Source of the DNA: Pseudomonadota bacterium
Lineage (GTDB): Bacteria; Pseudomonadota; Gammaproteobacteria; Arenicellales; UBA868
NCBI GenBank assembly: GCA_018661145.1
Contig: JABJIU010000256.1
Span: forward strand, 1 to 8,778
Length of the DNA stretch: 8,778 bases
Direction: 5' to 3'
Below are positions 1 to 6,457 of this stretch, piece after piece. The position numbers were made by a program, and so were the translations under genes. The stretch's first letter is position 1. Each line of letters starts with the position of its first letter. The notes under the pieces were generated by a model, which saw nothing but the letters and a program-made list of their open reading frames with translations, did not search any database and had not been told where the DNA came from.

Positions 1-89
1 ACCGATACCCGCTGGGCTGGCTGCGTAGCCCAGAATTCCAAAACCTGCAGGTCAAGGCTGACAAAGCAGCCCCTGAAAAAGGTAAGTAG
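1..89 (+). CDS. 3' end of an unidentified protein gene (partial)
   Basis: The third forward frame is open from the window edge to a TAG at 87-89 and encodes the last 28 residues of a protein, starting RYPLGWLRSPEF and ending in a charged, Lys/Ala-rich tail. The other two frames either hit a stop at 26-28 or run through the start of the next gene, so this is the likely coding frame. Its stop lies 8 bases before the esterase start codon, which suggests the two genes share a transcript. The fragment is too short to assign to a family. It could equally be a chance open frame, though the tight coupling to the next gene favours a real gene end. Confidence 0.5.
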   Translation, partial: RYPLGWLRSPEFQNLQVKADKAAPEKGK

Positions 90-97
90 GGCAGTAG

Positions 98-1162
98 ATG
101 ACCAGGAAATTGAAAGCGCTGGCATGGTGGACTGGCCTCGTTACGTTCCTCGTTACGTTTCTCGGGCTGGCCGGTTGCAACTCCCTGCAAGGTATCGAAG
201 CACAGGCGCATTTCTCCAGCGACGACAAGGTAAAAACATGGATATCAAAATCAGTGTCTGCGGAAGATAAAGAAGAATTCAGAATGAATATGGTGACAGG
301 AAAGCTTGCGGCGCCGTTGGAAGGTAGCCTGATTTCCTATCGCGAGTTCCCGTCCAATCTCATCCGACCACGCCATGTGGATGTCTGGTTACCCGAGGGC
401 TATGACTCTGCATCCAGCGACCGCTATCCGGTGATCTACATGCATGACGGCCAGTTTAACTTTCACCAGAGCAGCTCGCCTTTCGCTGGCATGGACATGT
501 TTTGGGATGTCGACAAGGCCATCACACGGCTGGTTCTCAATAATGAAATCAGGCCAGCCATCGTCGTTTCAGTCTGGATGTCCCATTGGCTGAAGGGGGC
601 GCGAGGGGCCGAATACATGCCACAGAAACCGGTCACCGATGAAATCTGGCAGCTCATGAAGAAGGAGGGGAATAATTTCAGTGTTGAGGAAGGTGGCGAC
701 GAAATCAGCTCTGACAATTATCTCAAATTCATTGTTACGGAACTCAAACCGTTCATTGACGAGACTTACCCGACGCAATCGGACCGAAGCAATACCTTTC
801 TCGTTGGCTCCAGTATGGGCGGATTGATCTCTGCTTATGCCATCTCGGAGTATCCGGAAATTTTTGGTGCTGCAGCCTGCATGTCATCACATTGGCCCAT
901 CGGGGGTGGTGTCGTCGTTGCCTGGCTGAACGACCACTGGCCCCCCGCTGATACTCACCGGATTTACTTCGACTATGGGACCGAAACCATGGACGCAGCC
1001 TATGAACCGTATCAGCAACAGATGGATGAGGTCATGCGGAAACACGGCTATACGCCCGGGAAGGATTGGATCACCCGTCGCTTCGATGGCGCCGACCACA
1101 GTCCAAGAGCATGGCGTGAAAGGCTCCATATTCCTTTGAAGTTTTTGTTGAGTAATCAATAG
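98..1162 (+). CDS. Lipoprotein alpha/beta-hydrolase, esterase D / enterochelin-esterase-like
   Basis: This is a 354-residue putative esterase of the PF00756 type. Residues 1-27 form a lipoprotein signal: Arg/Lys-rich start, hydrophobic stretch, then lipobox LAGC with Cys27 as the predicted lipidated residue, so the enzyme should sit on a membrane facing the periplasm or outside. The hydrolase fold follows, with YMHDGQ at 114-119 (typical early strand of the family), the nucleophile elbow GSSMGG at 237-242 (Ser239), a candidate acid Asp292 in the FDYG segment and the catalytic His334 in GADHSP. The length suits a secreted family member. The start at 98 is favoured because it gives a complete lipoprotein signal; the Shine-Dalgarno match upstream (a weak GTAGGG) is poor. 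The gene probably belongs to a + strand transcript with the upstream fragment and perhaps the dehydrogenase at 1320. The substrate is unknown; carboxyl esters are the family norm. Family confidence is high, specific function low. Confidence 0.88.
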   Translation: MTRKLKALAWWTGLVTFLVTFLGLAGCNSLQGIEAQAHFSSDDKVKTWISKSVSAEDKEEFRMNMVTGKLAAPLEGSLISYREFPSNLIRPRHVDVWLPEGYDSASSDRYPVIYMHDGQFNFHQSSSPFAGMDMFWDVDKAITRLVLNNEIRPAIVVSVWMSHWLKGARGAEYMPQKPVTDEIWQLMKKEGNNFSVEEGGDEISSDNYLKFIVTELKPFIDETYPTQSDRSNTFLVGSSMGGLISAYAISEYPEIFGAAACMSSHWPIGGGVVVAWLNDHWPPADTHRIYFDYGTETMDAAYEPYQQQMDEVMRKHGYTPGKDWITRRFDGADHSPRAWRERLHIPLKFLLSNQ

Positions 1163-1319
1163 GTCCAATACCCAGTCGCACCAGTACTGCCACCGATTTT
1201 GGGGGAGGTTCATGGGCATCCGGCAAGTACCTGGCCACACGAAAGAGTAGACTCGACGGATTAATCATCTGTCCTGTGGCAACAGGATAACCAGAAATAT
1301 CAAACGTCAGGGAGAGCAC
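1163..1319 (+). other. Leader region upstream of the dehydrogenase, with mini-ORF and hairpin
   Basis: This 157-base gap holds no normal gene but shows three structures. A strong purine tract GGGGGAGG (1201-1208) lies 3 bases before an ATG at 1212, which opens a 12-codon frame (MGIRQVPGHTKE) ending in TAG at 1248-1250. A hairpin follows with perfect 6-base arms TCCTGT (1272-1277) and ACAGGA (1282-1287) around the loop GGCA. The ribosome binding site of the next gene is the AGGGAGAG tract at 1309-1316. The arrangement could be a translated leader, but both elements may be chance. No rho-independent terminator with a T-run is visible after the esterase, so read-through into the dehydrogenase is possible. 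Confidence 0.35.
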
Positions 1320-2096
1320 ATGTCCAGTTTCGATCTACAAGGTAAGACCGCCATTGTCACCGGCGGCGCCGGTGGACTTGGTAGGTCCATGGTGGCAACT
1401 CTTGCCGCCGCGGGCGCCAACGTCGTGGTGGCAAGCCGCAATCAAGAGAACATCAGCAAGATTGCCGACGCAATCAACCAGAAGGATCAAACCGCGCTGG
1501 CGATTGGCGTGGATATTACTAACGAAGATCAGGTCGACAGTTTGATCGAGCAAACCGTAGCAGCCTTTGGCAGCGTCGACATCATCGTCAACAACGCCGG
1601 GCGCTGGGGCAAGAGCCACAAGGCCGAAGACACGCCGCTGGATGAGTGGCGGGACGTCGTCGAGCAGAATCTTACCGGCGTGTTGATCCCGTGTCTCGCG
1701 GCCGGTAAACAAATGATCAAGCAGGGGTCCGGCAAGATCATCAACATCTCATCAACTGCAGGGAGCAAGGGCAATCCGGGCCAGCTGCACTACTCGGCAG
1801 CAAAAGCAGGCGTCATCAGCCTGACCAATAACCTGGCCTTTATGTGGGCGCCACATAACATCAACGTCAATTGTATTTTGCCGGGACTAACGGCCACCGA
1901 TGAGTTAAAAGGCTATGGCATCATCCCGACCTCGCCGGACAAAAATGGCAAGGAGGTGCCTCGTTTAAATCTCCCACCTGGCCCGGAAGACGTGGCAAAC
2001 CTGACTCTGTTTCTAGCATCTGCTGCGTCAGATGCACTCACGGGGGAGCTATATCCGATCCGAGCGTGGCTCAAATCAGAGCGGTTCTGGCAATAA
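1320..2096 (+). CDS. Classical short-chain dehydrogenase/reductase (SDR)
   Basis: This 258-residue NAD(P)-dependent oxidoreductase has the classical SDR layout: cofactor-binding TGGAGGLG at 14-21, NNAG at 91-94, catalytic Ser145 in INISS, and Tyr158/Lys162 in YSAAK. Arg40 directly after the second beta strand (VVVASR) favours NADP(H), which is a family rule and not proof. It would reversibly convert an alcohol to a ketone in the cytoplasm. The start is supported by an AGGGAGAG tract just upstream. The C-terminus is odd. Most relatives end around TGxxxxVDGG, whereas here TGELYPI is followed by RAWLKSERFWQ and a stop. Neither alternative frame restores a DGG tail, so this may be a real variant end rather than a frameshift. 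The gene converges on the broken MORN gene. The substrate cannot be named; relatives range from fatty-acid synthesis reductases to steroid and sugar dehydrogenases. Confidence 0.88.
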   Translation: MSSFDLQGKTAIVTGGAGGLGRSMVATLAAAGANVVVASRNQENISKIADAINQKDQTALAIGVDITNEDQVDSLIEQTVAAFGSVDIIVNNAGRWGKSHKAEDTPLDEWRDVVEQNLTGVLIPCLAAGKQMIKQGSGKIINISSTAGSKGNPGQLHYSAAKAGVISLTNNLAFMWAPHNINVNCILPGLTATDELKGYGIIPTSPDKNGKEVPRLNLPPGPEDVANLTLFLASAASDALTGELYPIRAWLKSERFWQ

Positions 2097-2102
2097 GCGG
2101 TC

Positions 2103-2121
2103 TCCAGCAAAGTATGCTGGA
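2103..2121 (+). terminator. Hairpin between convergent genes, possible terminator
   Basis: TCCAGCA (2103-2109) and TGCTGGA (2115-2121) form a perfect 7-base-pair stem around a 5-base loop, starting only 6 bases after the stop of the dehydrogenase and before the end of the oppositely oriented MORN gene. The position fits a terminator serving one or both genes. There is no T-tract on either side, so it is not a canonical rho-independent terminator. It could instead protect the transcript end, or be chance. Confidence 0.3.
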
Positions 2122-2151
2122 CGAGGTCCCGGCCACCACCGAATAGTGGCT

Positions 2152-3185
2152 CTAGCTCACGGCTGGCGCGCCGGGTTCAGGCCGGATACACAACCCACCA
2201 GATGGTTGTCTGATCTTTTGTTTGAACTTTTGTCTGGCCTCTGCATCCATCGCGGCAGCCTCGATGAAACCATCATTCTGCCAACCGCCTATGCTCACGA
2301 TCTTGCCCTGCAGCCCGTACAGGATGCCTTCACCCTGCTTGTGCCCGATGGGATGTCACCTGCGTAGCAACCGCCGACGGAATAGCGGATGACGCCACGA
2401 CCATTTGGCTGGTTGTCTGCCCATTCACCGTCGTAACGACCACCCGCGCCGAAGTAGTAGGTGCCCTGGCCCTGCTTCCGATTGTCTTTGAACTTTCCAT
2501 CGTATCGCTTGCCATGGCCCTGCCTGCGCCGGTTCTCATATCGCCAGACGTACCGATCACCGCTGGCGAAGTAATAGGTGCCGGAGGCACTTTGCTTGCC
2601 GCCGTCGAACTCGCCGACATAACGGTCACCGTCAGTAAAGTACGTGACTCCGGCGCCGTGTTCGAGACCCTCACTCCAAAGCCCTTCATAACGGCGTCCG
2701 TCGGCATGAAACAGGGTCCCTTGTCCATCGCGCAGACCCTTTCGCCAGTTTCCCTCATCGCGGCCACCATCGGCATAAGACTGCGTCCCTTTACCTTCTC
2801 AGGAGCCTCTCACCCACATGCCTGTGTAACGATTACCGTCTGCATGGGCGAACGTACCGCTGCCATGACGAACATCGGTTTGCCAATCACCGTCGTAAAG
2901 ATGACCATCAGCATGCACATACACACCCTGCCCCCGCCTTTTGCCAGCGCGCCAGTGGCCCTCGTACCAATGGCCGCCCGTGTAGTGATGAGTGCTAACA
3001 CCCGTGCGCTCGCCAGCCAGCCATTGGCCATCGTATTGTTGCCCAGAAAGCTGACCTTGGTAATGGTAAACGCCAGATCCGGTATCGCAGTTGCCTTCGA
3101 CGCACCCCGCGGTCTTTGCGTGGACTGACACGGGTACAATGATAAGCATCAGGACACGGAGAATGTGCATCTTGCTAATCAACAT
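2152..3185 (-). pseudogene. Broken gene for an exported MORN-repeat protein
   Basis: Read from ATG at 3185 (or ATG at 3170), the product begins with the signal peptide MHILRVLMLIIVPVSVHA, then a small CVEGNC motif and eleven 23-residue MORN units of the form YxGxWxxGxxxGxG. Frame is kept through unit 4, where an in-frame TGA (2799-2801) interrupts the coding sequence. The same frame continues with intact repeats to about 2346. There one base is missing, and the frame that restores the consensus (GHKQGEG and onward) runs to TAG at 2152-2154. Unit 8 also lacks 7 residues. MORN repeats form elongated beta-hairpin solenoids that act as binding or scaffold surfaces, and the signal peptide points to the periplasm or outside. 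No good ribosome binding site is visible at either ATG. The remaining 128-codon front part could still be made as a truncated four-repeat protein. If the two lesions are assembly errors, the gene would be intact. Confidence 0.85.
2299..3035 (-). repeat. Array of eleven diverged 69-base units encoding MORN repeats
   Basis: Eleven consecutive units run from Tyr codon 51 of the MORN gene (3035) to about 2299. Nine are exactly 69 bases (23 codons). Unit 8, starting at about 2552, is 48 bases and lacks the loop after its GHG motif. Unit 11 lacks one base at 2344-2346. The units are similar in protein pattern (YDG.W, ADG, G.G) but well diverged in DNA, so this is an old protein-repeat array and not a recent tandem duplication. 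Units 4 and 11 hold the two inactivating lesions. Confidence 0.88.
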
Positions 3186-3450
3186 TGGATTAGACCAGTG
3201 TTTGGGAGCCTTGACGTTACACCGTGCACCCACGGTAGTAGATCAAAGGGGGGGTTATTCAGCGCGAAGATACCCACAAGGAGGCGCAAGGCGAACCAGA
3301 ACAAGATTTTGACTGGATCATCGCGAGCTGGGTGAAGATCAAAGTTGACCTTGTGGATAATTGGGGTATCTCCAAGCGCCCACAAGTTGCTTTTTCACTG
3401 CAAGGTAGGCATTTTATAGCCACAAAATTTATCTAACTCGGAGCAACAAC
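3186..3450. other. Intergenic region with an open frame lacking a start codon
   Basis: There is no convincing gene in these 265 bases. On the + strand, 3242-3436 is an uninterrupted 64-codon frame ending in TAA just before the amidohydrolase. Its translation includes DFDWIIASWVKIKVDLVD and looks protein-like, but it has no ATG, GTG or TTG near its beginning and no recognised motif. It may be the remnant of a gene end, or chance. A run of seven G occurs at 3248-3254. Weak promoter-like hexamers, such as TTGACC at 3345-3350, occur without a good partner. The ribosome binding site of the amidohydrolase (GGAG, 3440-3443) lies at the right edge. Confidence 0.35.
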
Positions 3451-5115
3451 ATGGCCCACGATCTGGTGATACGCGGTGGACTTATCGTAGATGGAACCGG
3501 CGGGACGCCCTTTTCAGGTGATCTTGCCATTGATGGCGACGAGATTGTTGCCATCGGCAGTGTCACGGCACGTGGCAAGCAGGAAATTGATGCTGATGGC
3601 GCTGCAGTCACACCAGGCTTTATCGATGTCCATACACACTTTGATGCCCAGATCGGCTGGGACCCCTCACTTTCTCCCTGTTCAAACCACGGCGTCACTT
3701 CCGTACTGATGGGCAACTGCGCGGTCACGTTTGCGCCGTGTAAACCAGGCGATCGCGCATTTCTGGCCGAAATGATGGAAACAGTCGAGCAGATTCCACG
3801 CGAAGCAATATTGTCAGGACTTCCATGGGACTGGGAAACCTGCGGCGAATACCTGGATTCGATCGAAAAAATGAACCCTGCCATCAACGTCGCCGGTATG
3901 ATCGGACACGCAGCACTTCGATATTATGTCATGGGCGAACGCGGTATCGACCAGGACCCGAACGCCGACGAACTCAAGCAAATGGCCGATATCGCAGGCC
4001 AGGCGATCAAGGATGGCGCAGTAGGATTCTCCACAAACCGACTGCCTGCCCACCGAATACCCGACGGCCGAGCAATACCCGGCACTTTCTCCAAGGGCGA
4101 AGAACTGGAAGCGATAGCACGCCAGGTTGCGCAACACAACGGCCTGATGCAGAACGTCCCCTGGTACTCCAAAAATTCCATCGAGAAGGACCTTGACCTC
4201 GTCGGCAGACAAGCAAAGGCTGGTGGTGGCAGGGTGTTGTTCAGCGCGGTCGAAACGCAAAGCTTCGGATTCGAGGACCCGCATCACATCATCGAGAAAT
4301 ATCGTGCCGAGGGCTGTCAAATCTATGGAACGACGGTGCCGAGATGTGGCGGCAACGTGTCGAACCTGCAAACCGTGATTCTGTTCCCAGGCTGGAGAAA
4401 GTTACACCAGATCGCCCCTAACAAGCGTCTCGATGCGATACGGGATGACGCATTTCGACGTGAACTGATCCAGGCCGCAAAAGACGATCCCGGAAGTGAG
4501 AAATTTGCCAGGTCCCTGCGATGGATGGGTGATAGTGATCGCCCCATTTATACGAAGGAACGCGCGGACAATCTCGAAGAATTGAGCAAACTGCAAGGTG
4601 AACACCCTGCTGAGACGTGGCTACGCATGATGCTCGAGTCGGACGGAAAAGCCAGCTTCCATATGCCATTTTTCAACATGCACTTTGATAAAGTGGAACA
4701 ACTGATGGACAGGGACTGGATCGTGCCTGGACTAGGTGACGCCGGTGCGCACGTTGCCGTCATCATGGATGCCGGCTGGCCATCTTTCTTTCTCAGCCAC
4801 TGGGTGCGGGACCAGAAGCGGATTCCATTGGAGACGGCAATCCATCGCATGACCAGTCGGGCAGCCGCAGTAATGGCACTCAAGGACCGGGGCGAGTTAA
4901 AAATCGGCAAACGCGCAGACATCAACGTCATCGACCTGGACCGCGTCGAAGAAAGGCAACCCAGGGTCGTACAGGATTTCCCTCACGGTAGCAGTCGGCT
5001 GGTTCAGGATGGGGCGGGATACATCGCTACGCTGGTGAACGGCACGCCGATTCTTCAAAACGACGAGCTTACCGGTGACCGGTCAGGCAGGGTGCTTCGT
5101 TCGAGTCCGCTGTAG
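3451..5115 (+). CDS. Amidohydrolase family 3 protein, N-acyl-D-amino-acid deacylase-like
   Basis: This 554-residue metal-dependent amidohydrolase has no signal peptide, so it should be cytoplasmic. It starts with the small beta domain typical of the superfamily (VIRGGLIVDGTG at 6-17). HTHFDAQ follows at 61-67, with metal ligands His61 and His63, then GNC at 88-90, where Cys90 matches the cysteine ligand of D-aminoacylases. IGHAALR has His153, and GDAGAHV at 429-435 carries the probable catalytic Asp430. The C-terminal ADINVIDLD segment closes the beta domain. The start is supported by GGAG 7 bases upstream. The protein is longer than classical D-aminoacylases (about 480 residues). It lacks the usual THxR motif and the later conserved His: AQHNGLMQNVPWYS stands around 227-240 and VLFSAVETQ at 262-270. 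It therefore belongs to a divergent subfamily, and deacylation of N-acyl-D-amino acids should not be assumed. It converges with the reductase at 5160-6317, leaving a 44-base gap. Confidence 0.85.
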   Translation: MAHDLVIRGGLIVDGTGGTPFSGDLAIDGDEIVAIGSVTARGKQEIDADGAAVTPGFIDVHTHFDAQIGWDPSLSPCSNHGVTSVLMGNCAVTFAPCKPGDRAFLAEMMETVEQIPREAILSGLPWDWETCGEYLDSIEKMNPAINVAGMIGHAALRYYVMGERGIDQDPNADELKQMADIAGQAIKDGAVGFSTNRLPAHRIPDGRAIPGTFSKGEELEAIARQVAQHNGLMQNVPWYSKNSIEKDLDLVGRQAKAGGGRVLFSAVETQSFGFEDPHHIIEKYRAEGCQIYGTTVPRCGGNVSNLQTVILFPGWRKLHQIAPNKRLDAIRDDAFRRELIQAAKDDPGSEKFARSLRWMGDSDRPIYTKERADNLEELSKLQGEHPAETWLRMMLESDGKASFHMPFFNMHFDKVEQLMDRDWIVPGLGDAGAHVAVIMDAGWPSFFLSHWVRDQKRIPLETAIHRMTSRAAAVMALKDRGELKIGKRADINVIDLDRVEERQPRVVQDFPHGSSRLVQDGAGYIATLVNGTPILQNDELTGDRSGRVLRSSPL

Positions 5116-5121
5116 GTGCAT

Positions 5122-5193
5122 ATACCCCGCCAAATGTGACTTGACCGCTATCTCCTGGGCTATTTCCTGGTCGCCGGATCCGTCGCGGGGTAT
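5122..5193. terminator. Widely spaced inverted repeat at the convergent gene ends
   Basis: ATACCCCGC (5122-5130) and GCGGGGTAT (5185-5193) are perfect 9-base inverted arms separated by 54 bases. They span the gap between the amidohydrolase stop (5115) and the last codons of the oppositely oriented reductase. A smaller imperfect palindrome centred on CGGATCCG lies inside the loop, next to the right arm. The location suits a shared transcript-end structure, but the loop is long and there is no T-tract, so a function is only possible. Confidence 0.25.
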
Positions 5194-6317
5194 TCATGGG
5201 GACTCCACTTCGATGCAATGCCAAGGTCGTTACCTTCGCGCTGCTCCTCACCTGCGTGACCAATGAGTGGTTTGACTAGTCCCCAGGTTAAAAGCGAATC
5301 CACGTTATCGCGAATGGTCTCTTCCACTGTATGCGGTTTAAGGCCCAACTGTGTGATCGGTTTTTCCAACACGGATAAAGGTCCATCTCGCCACTTACCT
5401 TCACGATAGACACCGGCCACCGCAACATCCGGGTACATCTTGCGCATGATTGCTTGCAGTTCTGTCTGCCTGATCTCGCCGCTTTCGTCCGTGGCCACCA
5501 GGTTGTAGCGCTCACCATTATTGTTATCTGGGCTCTCGGCGATAAGCCTTTGCGTCTCCGCCACATCGCGAACATCGACAATGTTCCAGAACATGCGTGG
5601 GTGACCATAGCCTTCAATCATATCGCCGATACGCGTCTGCCAGCTCCAGGGGCGCTGATGACTTGCACTCAAAAGTGGTCCAATGACGTGACAAGGACAT
5701 ACGCCAAACGCGGCAATGCCCATCTTCTCGGCCTCCGCATAGACATATCGCTCAGCCTCGGCCTTGCCTCTCGCATACGCGACCTCACGGTCATGTTCGA
5801 CAACTTCGTCAGTCCATTGCTTGTTCTCCGGGCGCTTTGCCATGTCCATGTCTGCCCAACAGTCTTCAGTATGCACATGACCCTCATCCGCGGCATGTCC
5901 CACGGCCGCGAATGAACTGGTGTACACCAGCCGCCGCACCGTGCCGGAATTTTTGATCGATTCCATGATCATTTTCGTCGCTGTGAAACAGCCTTCGTAA
6001 ACTTTGCGAGGCGTTGAACCTTCCAGATTGCCCATTTCTGCCGCGGCATGAAAAACGCCGCTGCATCCTTTGAATACTTCGTCGTAATCGCCTGCCCGGG
6101 TAAGATCGCATTCCCACAGGGTAACCGAACCAGGACCGATGTTGTTCATCGCACTGAGATGGCCGCAGTTGAGCAGGTTGGTCTTGTCGCGCACACACGC
6201 CCGCACTTCATAGCCGTGCTGCACAAGATTGAGAACAATATGTGAGCCGATATAGCCGCCACTACCGGTAACTGCGACAGGCCCGTCGCTGGGTCCAACA
6301 GGTTTTGAATCTCCCAT
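5160..6317 (-). CDS. Extended SDR, NAD-dependent epimerase/dehydratase or 3-beta-HSD-like reductase
   Basis: The 385-residue product has the extended-SDR layout: cofactor-binding TGSGGYIG at 17-24, an acidic patch WECDLT at 68-73, VYTSSFA at 131-137 with catalytic Ser135, and Tyr181/Lys185 in YARGK. VDVRDVAE at 248-255 is the family's usual motif before the substrate lobe. This pattern fits NAD(P)-dependent reductases and dehydrogenases such as dihydroflavonol reductases, 3-beta-hydroxysteroid dehydrogenases and aldehyde reductases. The protein should be cytoplasmic. ATG at 6317 is chosen because it places the glycine motif at the usual distance from the start and has AGAGG 11 bases upstream. 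An in-frame TTG at 6368 would add 17 residues but has no good ribosome binding site. It lies 140 bases downstream of the PhyH oxygenase on the same strand. A reductase acting on the oxygenase product is plausible but unproven. The C-terminal 30 residues are polar and unrecognised. Confidence 0.85.
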   Translation of the reverse strand: MGDSKPVGPSDGPVAVTGSGGYIGSHIVLNLVQHGYEVRACVRDKTNLLNCGHLSAMNNIGPGSVTLWECDLTRAGDYDEVFKGCSGVFHAAAEMGNLEGSTPRKVYEGCFTATKMIMESIKNSGTVRRLVYTSSFAAVGHAADEGHVHTEDCWADMDMAKRPENKQWTDEVVEHDREVAYARGKAEAERYVYAEAEKMGIAAFGVCPCHVIGPLLSASHQRPWSWQTRIGDMIEGYGHPRMFWNIVDVRDVAETQRLIAESPDNNNGERYNLVATDESGEIRQTELQAIMRKMYPDVAVAGVYREGKWRDGPLSVLEKPITQLGLKPHTVEETIRDNVDSLLTWGLVKPLIGHAGEEQREGNDLGIASKWSPHEYPATDPATRK

Positions 6318-6457
6318 CGTAATCAATGCCTCTTCAATTGGTGGTTCGATAAGCGCATTCTGAATCAATCTGGGTCCGATGGCACTTCCGTGTGCACGCC
6401 GTTACTCTGAAGTCCACCCAAAATCAGGAAGCCCGATATCGACGCATCTGGCGTTCC

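Noticed and set aside
2799..2801. TGA recoded as an amino acid (alternative genetic code or selenocysteine)
   Set aside because: All other genes here are full length under the standard code with no internal TGA, so genome-wide recoding is unlikely. The MORN position is not a catalytic or cysteine site, and no SECIS-like element was recognised.
2299..3035. Regular spacing of repeats resembling a CRISPR array
   Set aside because: The 69-base period is a protein repeat (MORN). The units diverge in DNA, there is no conserved short direct repeat with unique spacers, and no cas genes are present.
2514..3128. A 204-codon + strand open frame opposite the MORN gene
   Set aside because: It is the antisense shadow of the 69-base repeats. 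Periodic Gly/Tyr/Asp codons on the - strand keep the opposite strand free of stops. Its product is low-complexity and has no family features or ribosome binding site.
3814..4371. A 185-codon - strand open frame inside the amidohydrolase
   Set aside because: It lies wholly opposite a well-supported enzyme gene and shows no recognisable motif; an antisense shadow is the simpler reading.
5454..5915. A 153-codon + strand open frame opposite the reductase gene
   Set aside because: It is antisense to a gene with all extended-SDR motifs and its product has no coherent features.
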